Shown: positions 35,485-44,609, numbered from the stretch's first letter. The stretch is 64,000 nt of DNA from Comamonas testosteroni (GCF_030505195.1 NZ_CP129672.1:1426001-1490000), one strand, 5' to 3'. Numbers and translations are program-made. Notes: generated by a model from the sequence alone, not told the origin.

Positions 35485-35889
35485 GTGGCCAGCTGGATCG
35501 CGGCGCTCAAGCTCGTGCCCTGGGGCGAGGTCATCAAGGCCACGCCCCAGGTGGTGAAGGCCGCCCAGGGCATGCTCAAGAAGAAAGAGGCCCAGGCCGA
35601 GGCGCGCGAGCAGGACGCCAGCGCGCAAAGCGCTGCGCAGCGCATTTCGCCGCCGGCCTCCGCAGGCGAGCAGGCGCTGCTGCTGATCCAGCAGCAGGAA
35701 GAGCGCATCGCCCAGCTGGAGCAGTCGCAGCGCCAGTCGCTGGAGATCATCGAGAAGCTGGCCCAGCAAAATGCCCAGATCGTCGCGACCGTGGGCGCGC
35801 TGCGCACAGGTGCGCAGCGCCTGGCCTGGGCCTGCGGCGTGCTGGGACTGTGCGTGATCGGTCTTGGCATCTACCTGTTCAGCCGCTAG
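35485..35889 (+). CDS. coiled-coil protein with C-terminal membrane anchor
   Basis: A 134-residue protein with a GTG start placed directly after the TAA of the PhoH-family gene, so the two are certainly co-transcribed. It has an Ala/Lys/Glu-rich N-terminal helix, a coiled coil of heptads in about residues 60-105 (EQALLLIQQQEERIAQLEQ then RQSLEIIEKLAQQ) and a single C-terminal membrane segment (LAWACGVLGLCVIGLGIYLF). The tail-anchored plan suggests a scaffold or adaptor, perhaps for the PIN-PhoH protein, but only gene position supports that. A strong terminator follows. Confidence 0.7.
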   Translation: MASWIAALKLVPWGEVIKATPQVVKAAQGMLKKKEAQAEAREQDASAQSAAQRISPPASAGEQALLLIQQQEERIAQLEQSQRQSLEIIEKLAQQNAQIVATVGALRTGAQRLAWACGVLGLCVIGLGIYLFSR

Positions 35890-35909
35890 CGCCTGCGTCA
35901 CTCAAAAAC

Positions 35910-35944
35910 AAAGCCCGCAAGGTCTGTGCCTTGCGGGCTTTTCT
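35910..35944 (+). terminator. terminator after the PhoH-coiled-coil operon
   Basis: AAAGCCCGCAAGG (35910-35922) and CCTTGCGGGCTTT (35929-35941) form a perfect 13-base stem with a 6-base loop, followed by TC and TT. Confidence 0.85.
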
Positions 35945-35959
35945 TATGTCCACATTCAA

Positions 35960-36050
35960 TTTGATAGCTGTCAGCGCCCGGTATTCATAGAGTTCAGATT
36001 CATAGAGTTCTGAAATCAATACACCACAGGCGCTAACAGCTATGATTTTT
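35960..36050. repeat. AGCTAT-family palindromic repeat, full copy
   Basis: Left arm TTTGATAGCTGTCAGCGCC (35960-35978) and right arm GGCGCTAACAGCTATGATTT (36029-36048) are inverted copies with two or three differences. The interior holds a perfect 13-base direct repeat ATTCATAGAGTTC (35983-35995 and 35998-36010). The right end reaches the dnaB stop codon, so the element supplies the last base pairs before and into that stop. Confidence 0.75.
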
Positions 36051-37482
36051 AGTATTCGTCCGTGCCATAGCCCTGAGCCAGATTCTCGAAACGCGTCTGG
36101 TTCTTCTGGAAGAAGAGCTTCACCGTCCCTGTCGGCCCGTTACGCTGCTTGCCGATGATGACTTCGGCAATATTGGGCTCCTTGCTCTCTTTGTTGTAGT
36201 AGTCATCCCGGTAGATGAACATGATGATGTCCGCATCCTGCTCGATGGCGCCCGATTCACGCAGGTCGGACATCATGGGGCGCTTGTCGGTACGCTGCTC
36301 CACCGAGCGATTGAGCTGGGACAGCGCAATCACCGGGCATTGCAGCTCCTTGGCCAGCATCTTCAAGCCCCGCGAGATTTCGCCCAGCTCGGTGGCACGG
36401 TTGTCGGAACTGGCGGCAGATCCCGATCCGCTCATCAGCTGCAGGTAGTCGACCACGATCAGGCCCAGCTTGCCGCACTGGCGCGCCAGACGACGCGCAT
36501 TGGCACGCAGCTCGGTCGGGGACAGGCCCGGGGTTTCGTCGATATGCAGCGACACCGTGCGCAATCGCTCGATGGCCTCGGTCAGGCGCGGCCACTCGTC
36601 GTCGCTGAGCTTGCCGGTACGCAGATTGCCCTGGTTGACGCGACCGATGGAGCCGACGATACGAACCGCCAGCTGGGCCGCGCCCATTTCCATGGAGAAG
36701 ATGGCCACCGGCAAGCCCTCGTTGAGCGCCACATGCTCGGCAATATTCACGGCAAACGAGGTCTTGCCCATGGAGGGACGCGCCGCCAGCACCACCATGT
36801 CGCCGGCCTGCAGGCCCGAGGTCATGCGATCCAGGTCGACAAAGCCCGTGGGCACGCCGGTCACATCCATGGGGTTGTCGGCCATCTCCTGGACCCGGTC
36901 CAGCAGATCCACCACCAGCGTGTCCAGCGACTGGAAGCCCTGCTTGTTGCGCGCCCCCTCCTCGCCGATCGCCATGATCTTCTGCTCAGCCTCGTCAAGG
37001 ATGCGCTCCACGGTCTTGCCCTGCGGATTGAAGGCATTGGTCGCAATGTCGTCGCTGGCCGTCACCAGTTTGCGCAAGATGGCGCGCTCACGCACGATTT
37101 CCGCATAGCGGCGGATATTGCTGGCACTGGGCACATACTGCGCCAGCTGGTTCAGATACATCAGGCCGCCGATTTCCTCGGCCTTGCCCATGCCTTGCAG
37201 ATGCTCGTAGACCGTGATCACGTCGGCCGGCTTGCTGGCGTTGATCAGCTTGCCGATGGCTTCGTAGATCAGCTTGTGCTCGTGTCGATAGAAGTCGCCG
37301 TCGCCAAGCAGGTCACCAACACGCTCCCAGGCATTGTTGTCCAGCAGCAGACCGCCGAGCACCGAAGATTCCGACTCCATGGAGTGCGGCGGCACACGCA
37401 GTTGCGCCACCTGCTGGTCTGCAGGCGGGACCGGGGCGAATGCATCATCTTGCAGATCAAGCGGGGGCATTACTGACGACAT
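36049..37482 (-). CDS. dnaB: replicative DNA helicase DnaB
   Basis: A 477-residue hexameric helicase of the replication fork. The N-terminal primase-interacting domain begins near PHSMESESSVLGGLLLDN; the RecA-like motor has Walker A ARPSMGKTSFAVNIA, Walker B LIVVDYLQLMSG and ALSQLNRSVEQRTDKRP. The start is ATG at 37482 with GGAG just upstream; a longer frame would add a hydrophobic N-terminus foreign to DnaB. It lies downstream of rplI on the same strand, as in many proteobacteria, but a terminator sits between them. Its stop codon is at the edge of a repeat element. Confidence 0.96.
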   Translation of the reverse strand: MSSVMPPLDLQDDAFAPVPPADQQVAQLRVPPHSMESESSVLGGLLLDNNAWERVGDLLGDGDFYRHEHKLIYEAIGKLINASKPADVITVYEHLQGMGKAEEIGGLMYLNQLAQYVPSASNIRRYAEIVRERAILRKLVTASDDIATNAFNPQGKTVERILDEAEQKIMAIGEEGARNKQGFQSLDTLVVDLLDRVQEMADNPMDVTGVPTGFVDLDRMTSGLQAGDMVVLAARPSMGKTSFAVNIAEHVALNEGLPVAIFSMEMGAAQLAVRIVGSIGRVNQGNLRTGKLSDDEWPRLTEAIERLRTVSLHIDETPGLSPTELRANARRLARQCGKLGLIVVDYLQLMSGSGSAASSDNRATELGEISRGLKMLAKELQCPVIALSQLNRSVEQRTDKRPMMSDLRESGAIEQDADIIMFIYRDDYYNKESKEPNIAEVIIGKQRNGPTGTVKLFFQKNQTRFENLAQGYGTDEY

Positions 37483-37577
37483 GAGACTCCTAGAGACAAG
37501 TCCTCCATCGTAGCGGGAGGCGGTGGCGACGTCACGGCGGGTGACTATAAAAACGCCAGCGAGACAAACAATTACCA

Positions 37578-37605
37578 GAAAACAAAAAACCGCCCGAAGG
37601 CGGCT
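37578..37605 (-). terminator. rplI operon terminator
   Basis: On the minus strand CCGCC TTCG GGCGG (37603-37590) forms a short GC stem with the very stable C(UUCG)G tetraloop, followed by six T. It lies 29 bases after the rplI stop and upstream of dnaB, so part of the transcription must read through or dnaB has its own promoter. Confidence 0.75.
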
Positions 37606-37632
37606 TTTTGCCAATTCAGAACAAAGCCTGAA

Positions 37633-38085
37633 TTAGGAGTGGTCGCCGTACACGGAGACGGCCACTTCTGCAGCCACGTCGGTGTGCAGAGCCACCACCA
37701 CAGTGGCGTCGCCAACGGTCTTGATGGGGCCGTTGGGCATGCGCACTTGCGACTTGTTCACTGCGAAACCGGCCTTGACCAGTTCTTCAGCGATGTCGGC
37801 GTTGGTGATGGAGCCGAACAGACGACCGTCAACGCCGGCCTTCTGAGTGATCTTCACATTGGCGCCGTTGAGCTTTTCGCTCAGTTCTTGAGCGGCAGCC
37901 AGCTTCTCGGCAGCAGCCTTTTCCAGCTCAGCGCGCTTGGCTTCGAATTCAGCCTTGGCAGCAGCTGTTGCACGACGTGCAGCGCCGGAGGGGATCAGGA
38001 AGTTACGAGCGTAACCGTCCTTGACCTTGACGATATCGCCCAGGTTACCCAGGTTCACAACCTTTTCGAGCAGAATAATTTGCAT
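37633..38085 (-). CDS. rplI: 50S ribosomal protein L9
   Basis: A 150-residue large-subunit protein. The N-terminal rRNA-binding domain [32 protein letters not shown] is diagnostic, followed by the long Ala/Lys/Glu helix and the C-terminal domain ([16 protein letters not shown]). Last gene of rpsF-priB-rpsR-rplI, 11 bases after the rpsR stop. Confidence 0.97.
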   Translation of the reverse strand: MQIILLEKVVNLGNLGDIVKVKDGYARNFLIPSGAARRATAAAKAEFEAKRAELEKAAAEKLAAAQELSEKLNGANVKITQKAGVDGRLFGSITNADIAEELVKAGFAVNKSQVRMPNGPIKTVGDATVVVALHTDVAAEVAVSVYGDHS

Positions 38086-38096
38086 TGTCGTGCTCC

Positions 38097-38378
38097 TTAG
38101 ATCTTGTGCTGGTCAGAGTAGGGCAGCATAGCCAGGAAGCGAGCGCGCTTGATGGCTGTGTTCAGCTGACGCTGATAGATGGCGCGCGTGCCGGTCAGGC
38201 GTGCGGGCACAATCTTGCCGTTTTCGGCGATGAAGTCACGCAGGGTGTCGACATCCTTGTAGTCGATTTCTTCGACGCCGGCGACTGTGAAGCGGCAGAA
38301 ACGCTTGCGCTTGAACAGCAGCGACTGGGTGTTGCGCTTAGGACGCTTGTCCTTGTTGAATTTCTTGAACGTGGCCAT
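38097..38378 (-). CDS. rpsR: 30S ribosomal protein S18
   Basis: A 93-residue small-subunit protein; [21 protein letters not shown] and [33 protein letters not shown] are the conserved S18 segments. It forms a heterodimer with S6, encoded two genes upstream. It is followed by rplI and preceded by priB with an 18-base gap. Confidence 0.97.
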   Translation of the reverse strand: MATFKKFNKDKRPKRNTQSLLFKRKRFCRFTVAGVEEIDYKDVDTLRDFIAENGKIVPARLTGTRAIYQRQLNTAIKRARFLAMLPYSDQHKI

Positions 38379-38396
38379 TGCTGGACCTCTTGAAAA

Positions 38397-38687
38397 TTAA
38401 TTTTGTTGAATATCCTGAATGTGTAAAACCAGCATCTTGCTATTGCGCGGCGTGGCCAGAAAACCTTGAAAGGTCCATTGACTACCGGGTGCTTGGCGGG
38501 CCAGCTTTTCAGCCAGGGCGCCAAAGGCAACAGCCTTGACAGATGCATTCACGTTGCGCGCACTGCCCTGCTCTTGTTGCTGCGAACTGTGTTCAATTCG
38601 CAAATCCAGGGCCGGCAATCCGGCGGGCGTGTAGCGCAAAGCAGCTTGCTCTGCGAGAAGGCCCGTCAATACAACGCGGTTTTCCAC
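38397..38687 (-). CDS. priB: primosomal replication protein PriB
   Basis: A 96-residue OB-fold single-stranded-DNA-binding protein that joins PriA and DnaT in replication restart. NRVVLTGLLAEQAALRYTPAGLPALDLRIEH is the PriB/SSB-like first half; the end MLVLHIQDIQQN matches the family. Its place between rpsF and rpsR is the standard location in beta- and gamma-proteobacteria. Confidence 0.92.
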   Translation of the reverse strand: MENRVVLTGLLAEQAALRYTPAGLPALDLRIEHSSQQQEQGSARNVNASVKAVAFGALAEKLARQAPGSQWTFQGFLATPRNSKMLVLHIQDIQQN

Positions 38688-38707
38688 TCCTTCAGTGTCT
38701 GATGCTG

Positions 38708-39070
38708 TTAAGCGTGCTCGGCCTGGTTGGCCTTGCGGGCTTCTTCGCGCTCAACGCTCTTCATCATGGCGGAAGCAGCTGTATCAGCCTTCTTCTTCTG
38801 CACAGTCAGGTGACGCAGCACGGCATCATTGAACTTGAAGGCGTGTTCCAGTTCAGCCATCACAGCCTGATCGGCTTCGATGTTCAGGCACAGGTAGTGA
38901 GCCTTAGCGAGCTTGTTGATCATGTAAGCCAGCTGACGACGGCCCCAATCTTCTTCGCGGTGCACCTTGCCGCCACCAGCAGCAATCATGCCCTTGTAGC
39001 GCTCCAGCATCGCGGGAACTTGTTCGCTTTGATCCGGATGGATCAACAAAATGATTTCGTAATGACGCAT
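38708..39070 (-). CDS. rpsF: 30S ribosomal protein S6
   Basis: A 120-residue small-subunit protein starting [21 protein letters not shown], with [20 protein letters not shown]. The start ATG at 39070 has a strong AAGGAG ribosome site, so the longer frame upstream is not used. First gene of the operon; its leader contains a hairpin that fits the S6:S18 autoregulatory element, and a promoter is visible further upstream. Confidence 0.97.
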   Translation of the reverse strand: MRHYEIILLIHPDQSEQVPAMLERYKGMIAAGGGKVHREEDWGRRQLAYMINKLAKAHYLCLNIEADQAVMAELEHAFKFNDAVLRHLTVQKKKADTAASAMMKSVEREEARKANQAEHA

Positions 39071-39092
39071 AACGACTCCTTTTGGGTAAACG

Positions 39093-39119
39093 CCGCCCAC
39101 TGCGTCTGTAGCGGTGCGG
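39093..39119 (-). promoter_or_regulatory. candidate S6:S18 ribosomal leader hairpin
   Basis: On the minus strand CCGCACCGC pairs with GCAGTGGGCGG around a short loop, in the rpsF leader 23 bases from the start codon. Stem plus exposed CCG sequences resemble the known RNA bound by the S6:S18 dimer for feedback on the operon. The match is by eye only. Confidence 0.35.
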
Positions 39120-39135
39120 CAAGGCAAAACGTTAG

Positions 39136-39165
39136 ATTCTAGCCGAGTGGCAGACTATCTGTACA
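39136..39165 (-). promoter_or_regulatory. candidate rpsF promoter
   Basis: On the minus strand TGTACA (39165-39160) and TAGAAT (39141-39136) are 18 bases apart. Both hexamers are close to the housekeeping consensus. Transcription would start near 39128, giving a leader of about 58 bases. Confidence 0.5.
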
Positions 39166-39313
39166 CTCTGGGGCCTATAAACCTGCGATTACCATTGGTC
39201 AATCAAGGCGAGAGGTCCTGAAATCACAAGCACTTACTCTCCTGGAATGCTCCGCAAATCTGCAGGCTCACCTCAGCCACTGCGCCCGCCGCCCTTTGTT
39301 GAGCGGCACGGGT

Positions 39314-39341
39314 CTTGAAATAGACCTGCCAGGGCGCATCT
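39314..39341 (+). promoter_or_regulatory. sigma-32 heat-shock promoter of grpE-dnaK-dnaJ
   Basis: CTTGAAA (39314-39320) is a perfect -35 and GCGCATCT (39334-39341) matches the CCCCATNT -10 at five of the seven fixed positions, with the usual 13-base spacer. Transcription would start near 39349, about 35 bases before the grpE start codon. Confidence 0.75.
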
Positions 39342-39383
39342 GGCAGACAGATTGTCTTAAGTTTTGAGAAACCTTCACCACCT

Positions 39384-39929
39384 ATGACCGAGAACCACAA
39401 CCCCAACACCATCAACGACGCCAGCCCCGAGGAACTGGAGGCGGCACTGGCAGCCAATGCGTCGGACGAACTGGGTCGTCTGCAGGCCGAGCTGGAAGAA
39501 CTCAAGGCCAAGAGCGCCGATCTGGCCGACCAATATCTGCGCGCCAAGGCCGATGCCGAAAACATGCGCCGCCGCGCCGAAGAAGAGGTTGCCAAGGCGC
39601 GCAAGTTCGGCATCGAGAGCTTTGCCGAAAGCCTGCTGCCCGTGATCGACAGCCTGAACGCGGCCCTGTCCATCCAGAACGCCACGCCCGAGCAGCTGCG
39701 CGAAGGCTCGGATGCCACCCTGCGCCAGCTGACTTCGGCCCTGGAACGCAACAAGGTCCTTGCCATCGACCCCGCTGCGGGCGAGAAGTTCGACCCTCAC
39801 CACCACCAGGCCATCTCCATGGTTCCCGCCGACCAGCCCGCCAACACCGTGGTTGCCGTGCTGCAAAAGGGCTATGTGATCGCCGACCGCATCCTGCGTC
39901 CCGCGCTGGTGACCGTGGCCCAGGGCTGA
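39384..39929 (+). CDS. grpE: nucleotide exchange factor GrpE
   Basis: A 181-residue exchange factor that releases ADP from DnaK. It has the acidic N-terminus, the long dimerising helix ([21 protein letters not shown] then [12 protein letters not shown]) and the conserved block [19 protein letters not shown], followed by the beta domain [19 protein letters not shown] and ILRPALVTV. It is first in grpE-dnaK-dnaJ and is preceded by a sigma-32-type promoter. Confidence 0.96.
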   Translation: MTENHNPNTINDASPEELEAALAANASDELGRLQAELEELKAKSADLADQYLRAKADAENMRRRAEEEVAKARKFGIESFAESLLPVIDSLNAALSIQNATPEQLREGSDATLRQLTSALERNKVLAIDPAAGEKFDPHHHQAISMVPADQPANTVVAVLQKGYVIADRILRPALVTVAQG

Positions 39930-39983
39930 GCCCGCAAGACATCAGAAAACCCACCGTCAGGGCAAAAATTGTGAGTGACAGCT

Positions 39984-40008
39984 CTTGAAGCCGGCCACTA
40001 CGCCCACA
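39984..40008 (+). promoter_or_regulatory. possible second heat-shock promoter before dnaK
   Basis: CTTGAAG (39984-39990) is one base from the sigma-32 -35 element. CCCACA, 12 bases further, is a partial -10. A second promoter would let dnaK be made above grpE levels; the evidence is weak. Confidence 0.35.
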
Positions 40009-40051
40009 AGTGACGAATCAAGCAAACATTCAACAGATTACGGAGAGAATT

Positions 40052-41986
40052 ATGGGAAAAATCATCGGTATTGACCTGGGCACCACCAACAGCTGCGTCG
40101 CCATCATGGAGGGTAACAACACCCGCGTGATCGAGAACAGCGAAGGCGCCCGCACCACCCCCTCTATCGTTGCCTATCAAGAAGACGGCGAAATCCTGGT
40201 CGGCGCATCCGCCAAGCGCCAGGCCGTCACCAACCCCAAGAACACCATCTACGCTGCCAAGCGCCTGATCGGCCGCAAGTTTGCCGCAGCCGAGGTGCAA
40301 AAGGACATCGACCTGATGCCTTTCCAGATCGTCAAGGCCGACAATGGCGACGCCTGGGTGCAAGTGCGCGACCAGAAGCTGGCTCCTCCCCAGATCAGCG
40401 CCGAAGTGCTGCGCAAGATGAAGAAGACCGCCGAGGACTTCCTGGGCGAAGCCGTGACCGAAGCCGTCATCACCGTGCCCGCCTACTTCAACGACGCACA
40501 GCGCCAGGCCACCAAGGACGCTGGCCGCATCGCTGGTCTGGAAGTCAAGCGCATCATCAACGAACCTACCGCTGCGGCCCTGGCCTTCGGCCTGGACAAG
40601 GTGGGCAAGGGCGACCGCAAGGTGGCCGTGTATGACCTGGGTGGCGGCACTTTCGACGTCTCCATCATCGAAATCGCCGACGTGGACGGCGAAAAGCAGT
40701 TCGAAGTGCTGTCGACCAACGGCGACACCTTCCTGGGCGGCGAAGATTTCGACCAGCGCATCATCAACTACATCATCGACGAGTTCAAGAAGGAACAAGG
40801 CGTTGACCTGTCCAAGGACGTGCTGGCCCTGCAGCGCCTGAAGGAAGCTGCTGAAAAGGCCAAGATCGAGCTGTCGAACTCCGCACAGACCGACATCAAC
40901 CTGCCCTACATCACCGCCGATGCCACAGGCCCCAAGCACCTGAACATCAAGCTGACCCGCGCCAAGCTGGAAAGCCTTGTGGACGATCTGATCGAGCGCA
41001 CGATTGCGCCTTGCCGCACCGCCATCAAGGATGCGGGCATCTCGGTCTCCGACATCCACGACGTGATCCTGGTCGGCGGCATGAGCCGCATGCCCAAGGT
41101 GCAGGAAAAGGTCAAGGAATTCTTCGGCAAGGAACCCCGCAAGGATGTGAACCCCGACGAAGCCGTGGCCGTGGGCGCTGCCGTGCAGGGCCAGGTGCTG
41201 GGTGGCGAGCGCTCCGACGTGCTGCTGCTGGACGTGACTCCCCTGTCTCTGGGTATCGAGACCCTGGGCGGCGTCATGACCAAGATGATCAGCAAGAACA
41301 CGACCATCCCCACCAAGTTCGCGCAGACCTTCTCCACGGCTGAAGACAACCAGCCTGCCGTGACCATCAAGGTGTTCCAGGGCGAGCGCGAGATCGCCAG
41401 CGCCAACAAGATGCTGGGCGAGTTCAACCTGGAAGGCATCCCGCCCGCATCGCGTGGCACGCCCCAGATTGAAGTGACCTTCGACATCGACGCCAACGGC
41501 ATCTTGAACGTGTCGGCCAAGGACAAGGCCTCCGGCAAGGAAAACAAGATCACCATCAAGGCGAACTCTGGCCTGTCGGAAGAAGAAATCCAGAACATGG
41601 TCAAGGATGCTGAGCTGAACGCAGCCGATGACAAGAAGAAGCTGGAGCTGGTGACTGCCAAGAACCAGGGCGAAGCCGCTGTTCACAGCGTCAACAAGAG
41701 CCTGGCCGAGCATGGTGGCAAGCTCGATGCCGCCGAAAAGAGCGCCATCGAAACCGCCGTCAAGGAGCTGGAAGAAGCGCTCAAGGGCGATGACAAGGAC
41801 GCCATCGACGCCAAGACCACGGCCCTGATGACGGCCAGCCAGAAGCTGGGCGAGAAGATGTACGCCGACGCACAGGCCGCAGGCGGTGCCGAAGCTGCCG
41901 CTGCAGCCTCCGCCGGTGCCAGCGCATCGGCTGCCGCTGACGACAACGTGGTTGACGCCGAAGTCAAGGAAGTCAAGAAGGACTAA
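40052..41986 (+). CDS. dnaK: molecular chaperone DnaK (Hsp70)
   Basis: A 644-residue Hsp70. The start [21 protein letters not shown] has the phosphate-1 loop; [41 protein letters not shown] and [11 protein letters not shown] mark the ATPase domain. The linker [15 protein letters not shown] and the substrate domain follow, then an Ala/Gly-rich tail ending [10 protein letters not shown]. The start has a strong CGGAGAG site; the open frame upstream is not part of the protein. It lies between grpE and dnaJ. Confidence 0.98.
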   Translation: MGKIIGIDLGTTNSCVAIMEGNNTRVIENSEGARTTPSIVAYQEDGEILVGASAKRQAVTNPKNTIYAAKRLIGRKFAAAEVQKDIDLMPFQIVKADNGDAWVQVRDQKLAPPQISAEVLRKMKKTAEDFLGEAVTEAVITVPAYFNDAQRQATKDAGRIAGLEVKRIINEPTAAALAFGLDKVGKGDRKVAVYDLGGGTFDVSIIEIADVDGEKQFEVLSTNGDTFLGGEDFDQRIINYIIDEFKKEQGVDLSKDVLALQRLKEAAEKAKIELSNSAQTDINLPYITADATGPKHLNIKLTRAKLESLVDDLIERTIAPCRTAIKDAGISVSDIHDVILVGGMSRMPKVQEKVKEFFGKEPRKDVNPDEAVAVGAAVQGQVLGGERSDVLLLDVTPLSLGIETLGGVMTKMISKNTTIPTKFAQTFSTAEDNQPAVTIKVFQGEREIASANKMLGEFNLEGIPPASRGTPQIEVTFDIDANGILNVSAKDKASGKENKITIKANSGLSEEEIQNMVKDAELNAADDKKKLELVTAKNQGEAAVHSVNKSLAEHGGKLDAAEKSAIETAVKELEEALKGDDKDAIDAKTTALMTASQKLGEKMYADAQAAGGAEAAAAASAGASASAAADDNVVDAEVKEVKKD

Positions 41987-42086
41987 GCGCGGGCAGGTCC
42001 TGGCCTCAAACCATTGACCGCTTGCCGCCGCGCCGGGCTCCCAGGAGCTGGCGCGGCGTTCCTGTTCCATCCGACCGAAAACTCAC

Positions 42087-43223
42087 ATGTCCAAACGTGA
42101 CTACTATGAAGTTCTGGGCGTTGCCAAAAGCGCCTCGGACGATGACATCAAGAAGGCCTATCGCAAGCTGGCGATGAAGTTCCACCCTGACCGCAATCAG
42201 GGCGACAAGGCCAAGGAAGCCGAGGAAAAGTTCAAGGAGGTCAAAGAGGCCTACGAGATGCTTTCCGATAGCCAGAAACGCGCGGCCTACGACCAGTACG
42301 GCCATGCCGGCGTGGACCCCAATCGCGGCATGGGCGGCGGCGAGGGCTTTGGTGGCTTTGCCGAGGCCTTTGGCGACATCTTTGGCGATATGTTCAACGG
42401 CGGCGGCGGTGGCCGCGGCGGTCGCGGCGGCCGCCAGGTCTACCGCGGCAACGATCTCAGCTATTCCATGGAAATCACCCTGGAAGAGGCTGCCAAGGGC
42501 AAGGATGCCCAGATCCGCATTCCGAGCTGGGACAGCTGCGACACCTGCAGCGGCAGCGGCGCCAAGCCCGGCACCAGCACCAAGACCTGCACCACCTGCA
42601 ACGGCATGGGCACGGTGCAGATGCGCCAGGGCTTTTTCAGCGTGCAGCAGACCTGCCCGCACTGCCGTGGCACGGGAAAGATCATCCCCGAGCCCTGCAC
42701 ATCCTGCGGCGGCCAGGGCAAGGTCAAGCGCCAGAAGACGCTGGAAGTGAAGATTCCAGCCGGCATCGACGACGGCATGCGTATCCGCTCGGCCGGCAAT
42801 GGCGAACCTGGCACCAATGGCGGCCCGGCAGGCGACCTCTATATCGAGATTCGCGTCAAGGACCATGACATCTTCGAGCGCGACGGCGACGATCTGCACT
42901 GCAACGTGCCCGTGAGCTTCATCACCGCCGCCCTGGGTGGCGAAATCGAAGTACCCACGCTGCAAGGCAAGGCTGCGATCGACATTCCCGAAGGCACGCA
43001 AGCCGGCAAGCAGTTCCGCCTGCGCGGCAAGGGCATCAAGGGCATTCGCTCCAGCTACCCCGGCGATCTGTACTGCCACATCGTGGTGGAGACTCCGGTC
43101 AAGCTCACCGAGTACCAGCGCAAGCTGCTCAAGGACCTGGACGAATCGCTCAAGAAAGGCGGCTCCAAGCATTCGCCCAGCGGCGAAAGCTGGACGGACC
43201 GCCTGAAGAGCTTCTTCAGCTAG
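42087..43223 (+). CDS. dnaJ: co-chaperone DnaJ (Hsp40)
   Basis: A 378-residue class I Hsp40. The J domain has the HPD motif at residues 33-35; a Gly/Phe-rich linker ([15 protein letters not shown]) follows. Four CxxCxGxG zinc repeats are seen: [24 protein letters not shown] and CTSCGGQG. The C-terminal substrate-binding domains end at [10 protein letters not shown]. It is the last gene of the operon, ending in a strong terminator. Confidence 0.98.
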   Translation: MSKRDYYEVLGVAKSASDDDIKKAYRKLAMKFHPDRNQGDKAKEAEEKFKEVKEAYEMLSDSQKRAAYDQYGHAGVDPNRGMGGGEGFGGFAEAFGDIFGDMFNGGGGGRGGRGGRQVYRGNDLSYSMEITLEEAAKGKDAQIRIPSWDSCDTCSGSGAKPGTSTKTCTTCNGMGTVQMRQGFFSVQQTCPHCRGTGKIIPEPCTSCGGQGKVKRQKTLEVKIPAGIDDGMRIRSAGNGEPGTNGGPAGDLYIEIRVKDHDIFERDGDDLHCNVPVSFITAALGGEIEVPTLQGKAAIDIPEGTQAGKQFRLRGKGIKGIRSSYPGDLYCHIVVETPVKLTEYQRKLLKDLDESLKKGGSKHSPSGESWTDRLKSFFS

Positions 43224-43240
43224 GCCCCTGCACCCCACAA

Positions 43241-43276
43241 AAAGCCCATCAGCACTACCTGATGGGCTTTTTTCAT
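43241..43276. terminator. bidirectional terminator between dnaJ and the Sel1 gene
   Basis: AAAAGCCCATCAG (43241-43253) and CTGATGGGCTTTT (43260-43272) form a perfect 13-base stem with a 6-base loop; a T-run follows on the plus strand and a shorter one on the minus strand. It serves dnaJ and the convergent Sel1-repeat gene. Confidence 0.88.
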
Positions 43277-43286
43277 GGCGCGCCCA

Positions 43287-44609
43287 TCACTCCTTGCCGG
43301 CCTTCCAGTTGCGCACCTCGCGCTGCACCTTCAGCCGCTCTGCGGCGCTCAATGCCTGCTCCGCCGCCAGCATGCGACTTTGCAGCGAGGGATCCTTGGC
43401 ATGAGCGATGGTCAGCCAGAAATAGGCCTTGCCCATGTCTTTTTGAACCCCCTGACCGCTGACATACATGGCTGCCAGATTCGACTGCGCCAGTGTGTAG
43501 CCCTGCTTGGCTGCGCGATCGAACCAGCGCGCCGCCTGGCCTGCATCCTGCGGCACGCCCTGGCCGTTGGCATACAGAAAACCCAGAGACGACTGAGCCG
43601 CCGCATTGCCCTGGCCGGCGGACTTTTCCAGCCACCGCGCCGCGCGCGTCAGATCCTGCGGCACCAGCGCACCTACGGCATAGATCATGCCGGTGTTGTA
43701 CTGGGCGTCGGCATGGCCTTTGTCGGCCGCCTGCTCGAACCATTGCAAGGCGGCCCGACCGTCCTCCTTGACGCCCCGGCCGCTGGAGAGCATCACCCCC
43801 AGGCTGTACTGACCTGCCGCCTCGCCGCTTTTGGCCGAACGCTCGAACCATTGCACAGCCTGTGCATCATCGGCCGCCACGCCGCGACCCTCGGCATACA
43901 TCAGACCCAGATTGTTCTGGGCGATGCCGTCGCCCTGATCTGCCGCCTTGCGGTACCAGTTCACAGCCTGCGCCTCGTCCAGAGCCACGCCCCGCCCATT
44001 GGCGTAGAGCACTCCCAGATCGGATTGCGCAGGGGCATAGCCCTGGTCGGCCGACTGGCGATACCAGTGCACGGCCTGTGCCAGGTCCTGGTTCACGCCT
44101 TTGCCAAAACGGTAGCGCGAGCCCAGCAGATACTGGGCCTTGGCGTCGCCCGTCTGTGCGGCTGCACGCATGGCGGCCAGCTCCTTGGCATCTTCGGCCT
44201 GGTTGCCCCTGGCCTCCGGCGTCCAATGCTCACGGCCCAGCGGAGCGGCCGCTGCCGCACCTGCTGCCGCAGCACCAGCGACCGCTGCATTGCGGCCGGC
44301 GCGCCCTTTTTTACCGGCCTTGCCGGCGGACTTTGCCGATGAAGATTTGGCAGCACCTGCAGTCGTGCTCTTGGTGGAATTGGTGGACTTGGTGGACTTG
44401 GATGATTTGGCTGGCGCGGCCGCACTGGATTTGGCCGGGGTCTTGCCTTTAGCCACAGCCGGCAAGGCAGTGCCGCCCAGCGCCAGCGCAGCTGCCAGCA
44501 GGCAGACCTGACCCCAGCAACGGCTGCGGTGCAAGAGGGGCGCTCCAGAAGCCATGGCTGGCAACTCGGAAGGCTCACTGTCGGACATCGGATGATTGGG
44601 AACTCTCAT
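43287..44609 (-). CDS. Sel1-repeat (SLR/TPR-like) exported protein
   Basis: A 440-residue protein with a membrane or signal segment near residues 33-53 (CLLAAALALGGTALPAVA), a Lys/Ser/Thr-rich, low-complexity linker (repeated KST units), then about seven Sel1-like repeats of 36 residues, for example AQSDLGVLYANGRGVALDEA and AQNNLGLMYAEGRGVAADDA. Sel1 repeats act as protein-protein scaffolds, often in the periplasm or envelope signalling. The start is ATG at 44609; ATG at 44588 is an alternative that shortens the N-terminus by seven residues. It is convergent with dnaJ and divergent from the LysR gene. Confidence 0.82.
   Translation of the reverse strand: MRVPNHPMSDSEPSELPAMASGAPLLHRSRCWGQVCLLAAALALGGTALPAVAKGKTPAKSSAAAPAKSSKSTKSTNSTKSTTAGAAKSSSAKSAGKAGKKGRAGRNAAVAGAAAAGAAAAAPLGREHWTPEARGNQAEDAKELAAMRAAAQTGDAKAQYLLGSRYRFGKGVNQDLAQAVHWYRQSADQGYAPAQSDLGVLYANGRGVALDEAQAVNWYRKAADQGDGIAQNNLGLMYAEGRGVAADDAQAVQWFERSAKSGEAAGQYSLGVMLSSGRGVKEDGRAALQWFEQAADKGHADAQYNTGMIYAVGALVPQDLTRAARWLEKSAGQGNAAAQSSLGFLYANGQGVPQDAGQAARWFDRAAKQGYTLAQSNLAAMYVSGQGVQKDMGKAYFWLTIAHAKDPSLQSRMLAAEQALSAAERLKVQREVRNWKAGKE

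Larger units (their letters stand above)
39071..39383. other. 313-base divergent region between rpsF and grpE
   Basis: This gap contains the rpsF leader hairpin (39093-39119), an rpsF promoter (39136-39165, minus strand) and the grpE heat-shock promoter (39314-39341, plus strand). Between about 39170 and 39310 I see no further element. Confidence 0.6.

Noticed and set aside
33631..35901. Long minus-strand frame opposite the PhoH-family gene
   Set aside because: Composition is Gln/His/Leu-rich as expected from an antisense shadow, and the plus-strand protein has clear PIN and PhoH motifs.
39998..42070. Long minus-strand frame opposite dnaK
   Set aside because: Antisense to a canonical DnaK; known to arise by chance in high-GC dnaK genes.
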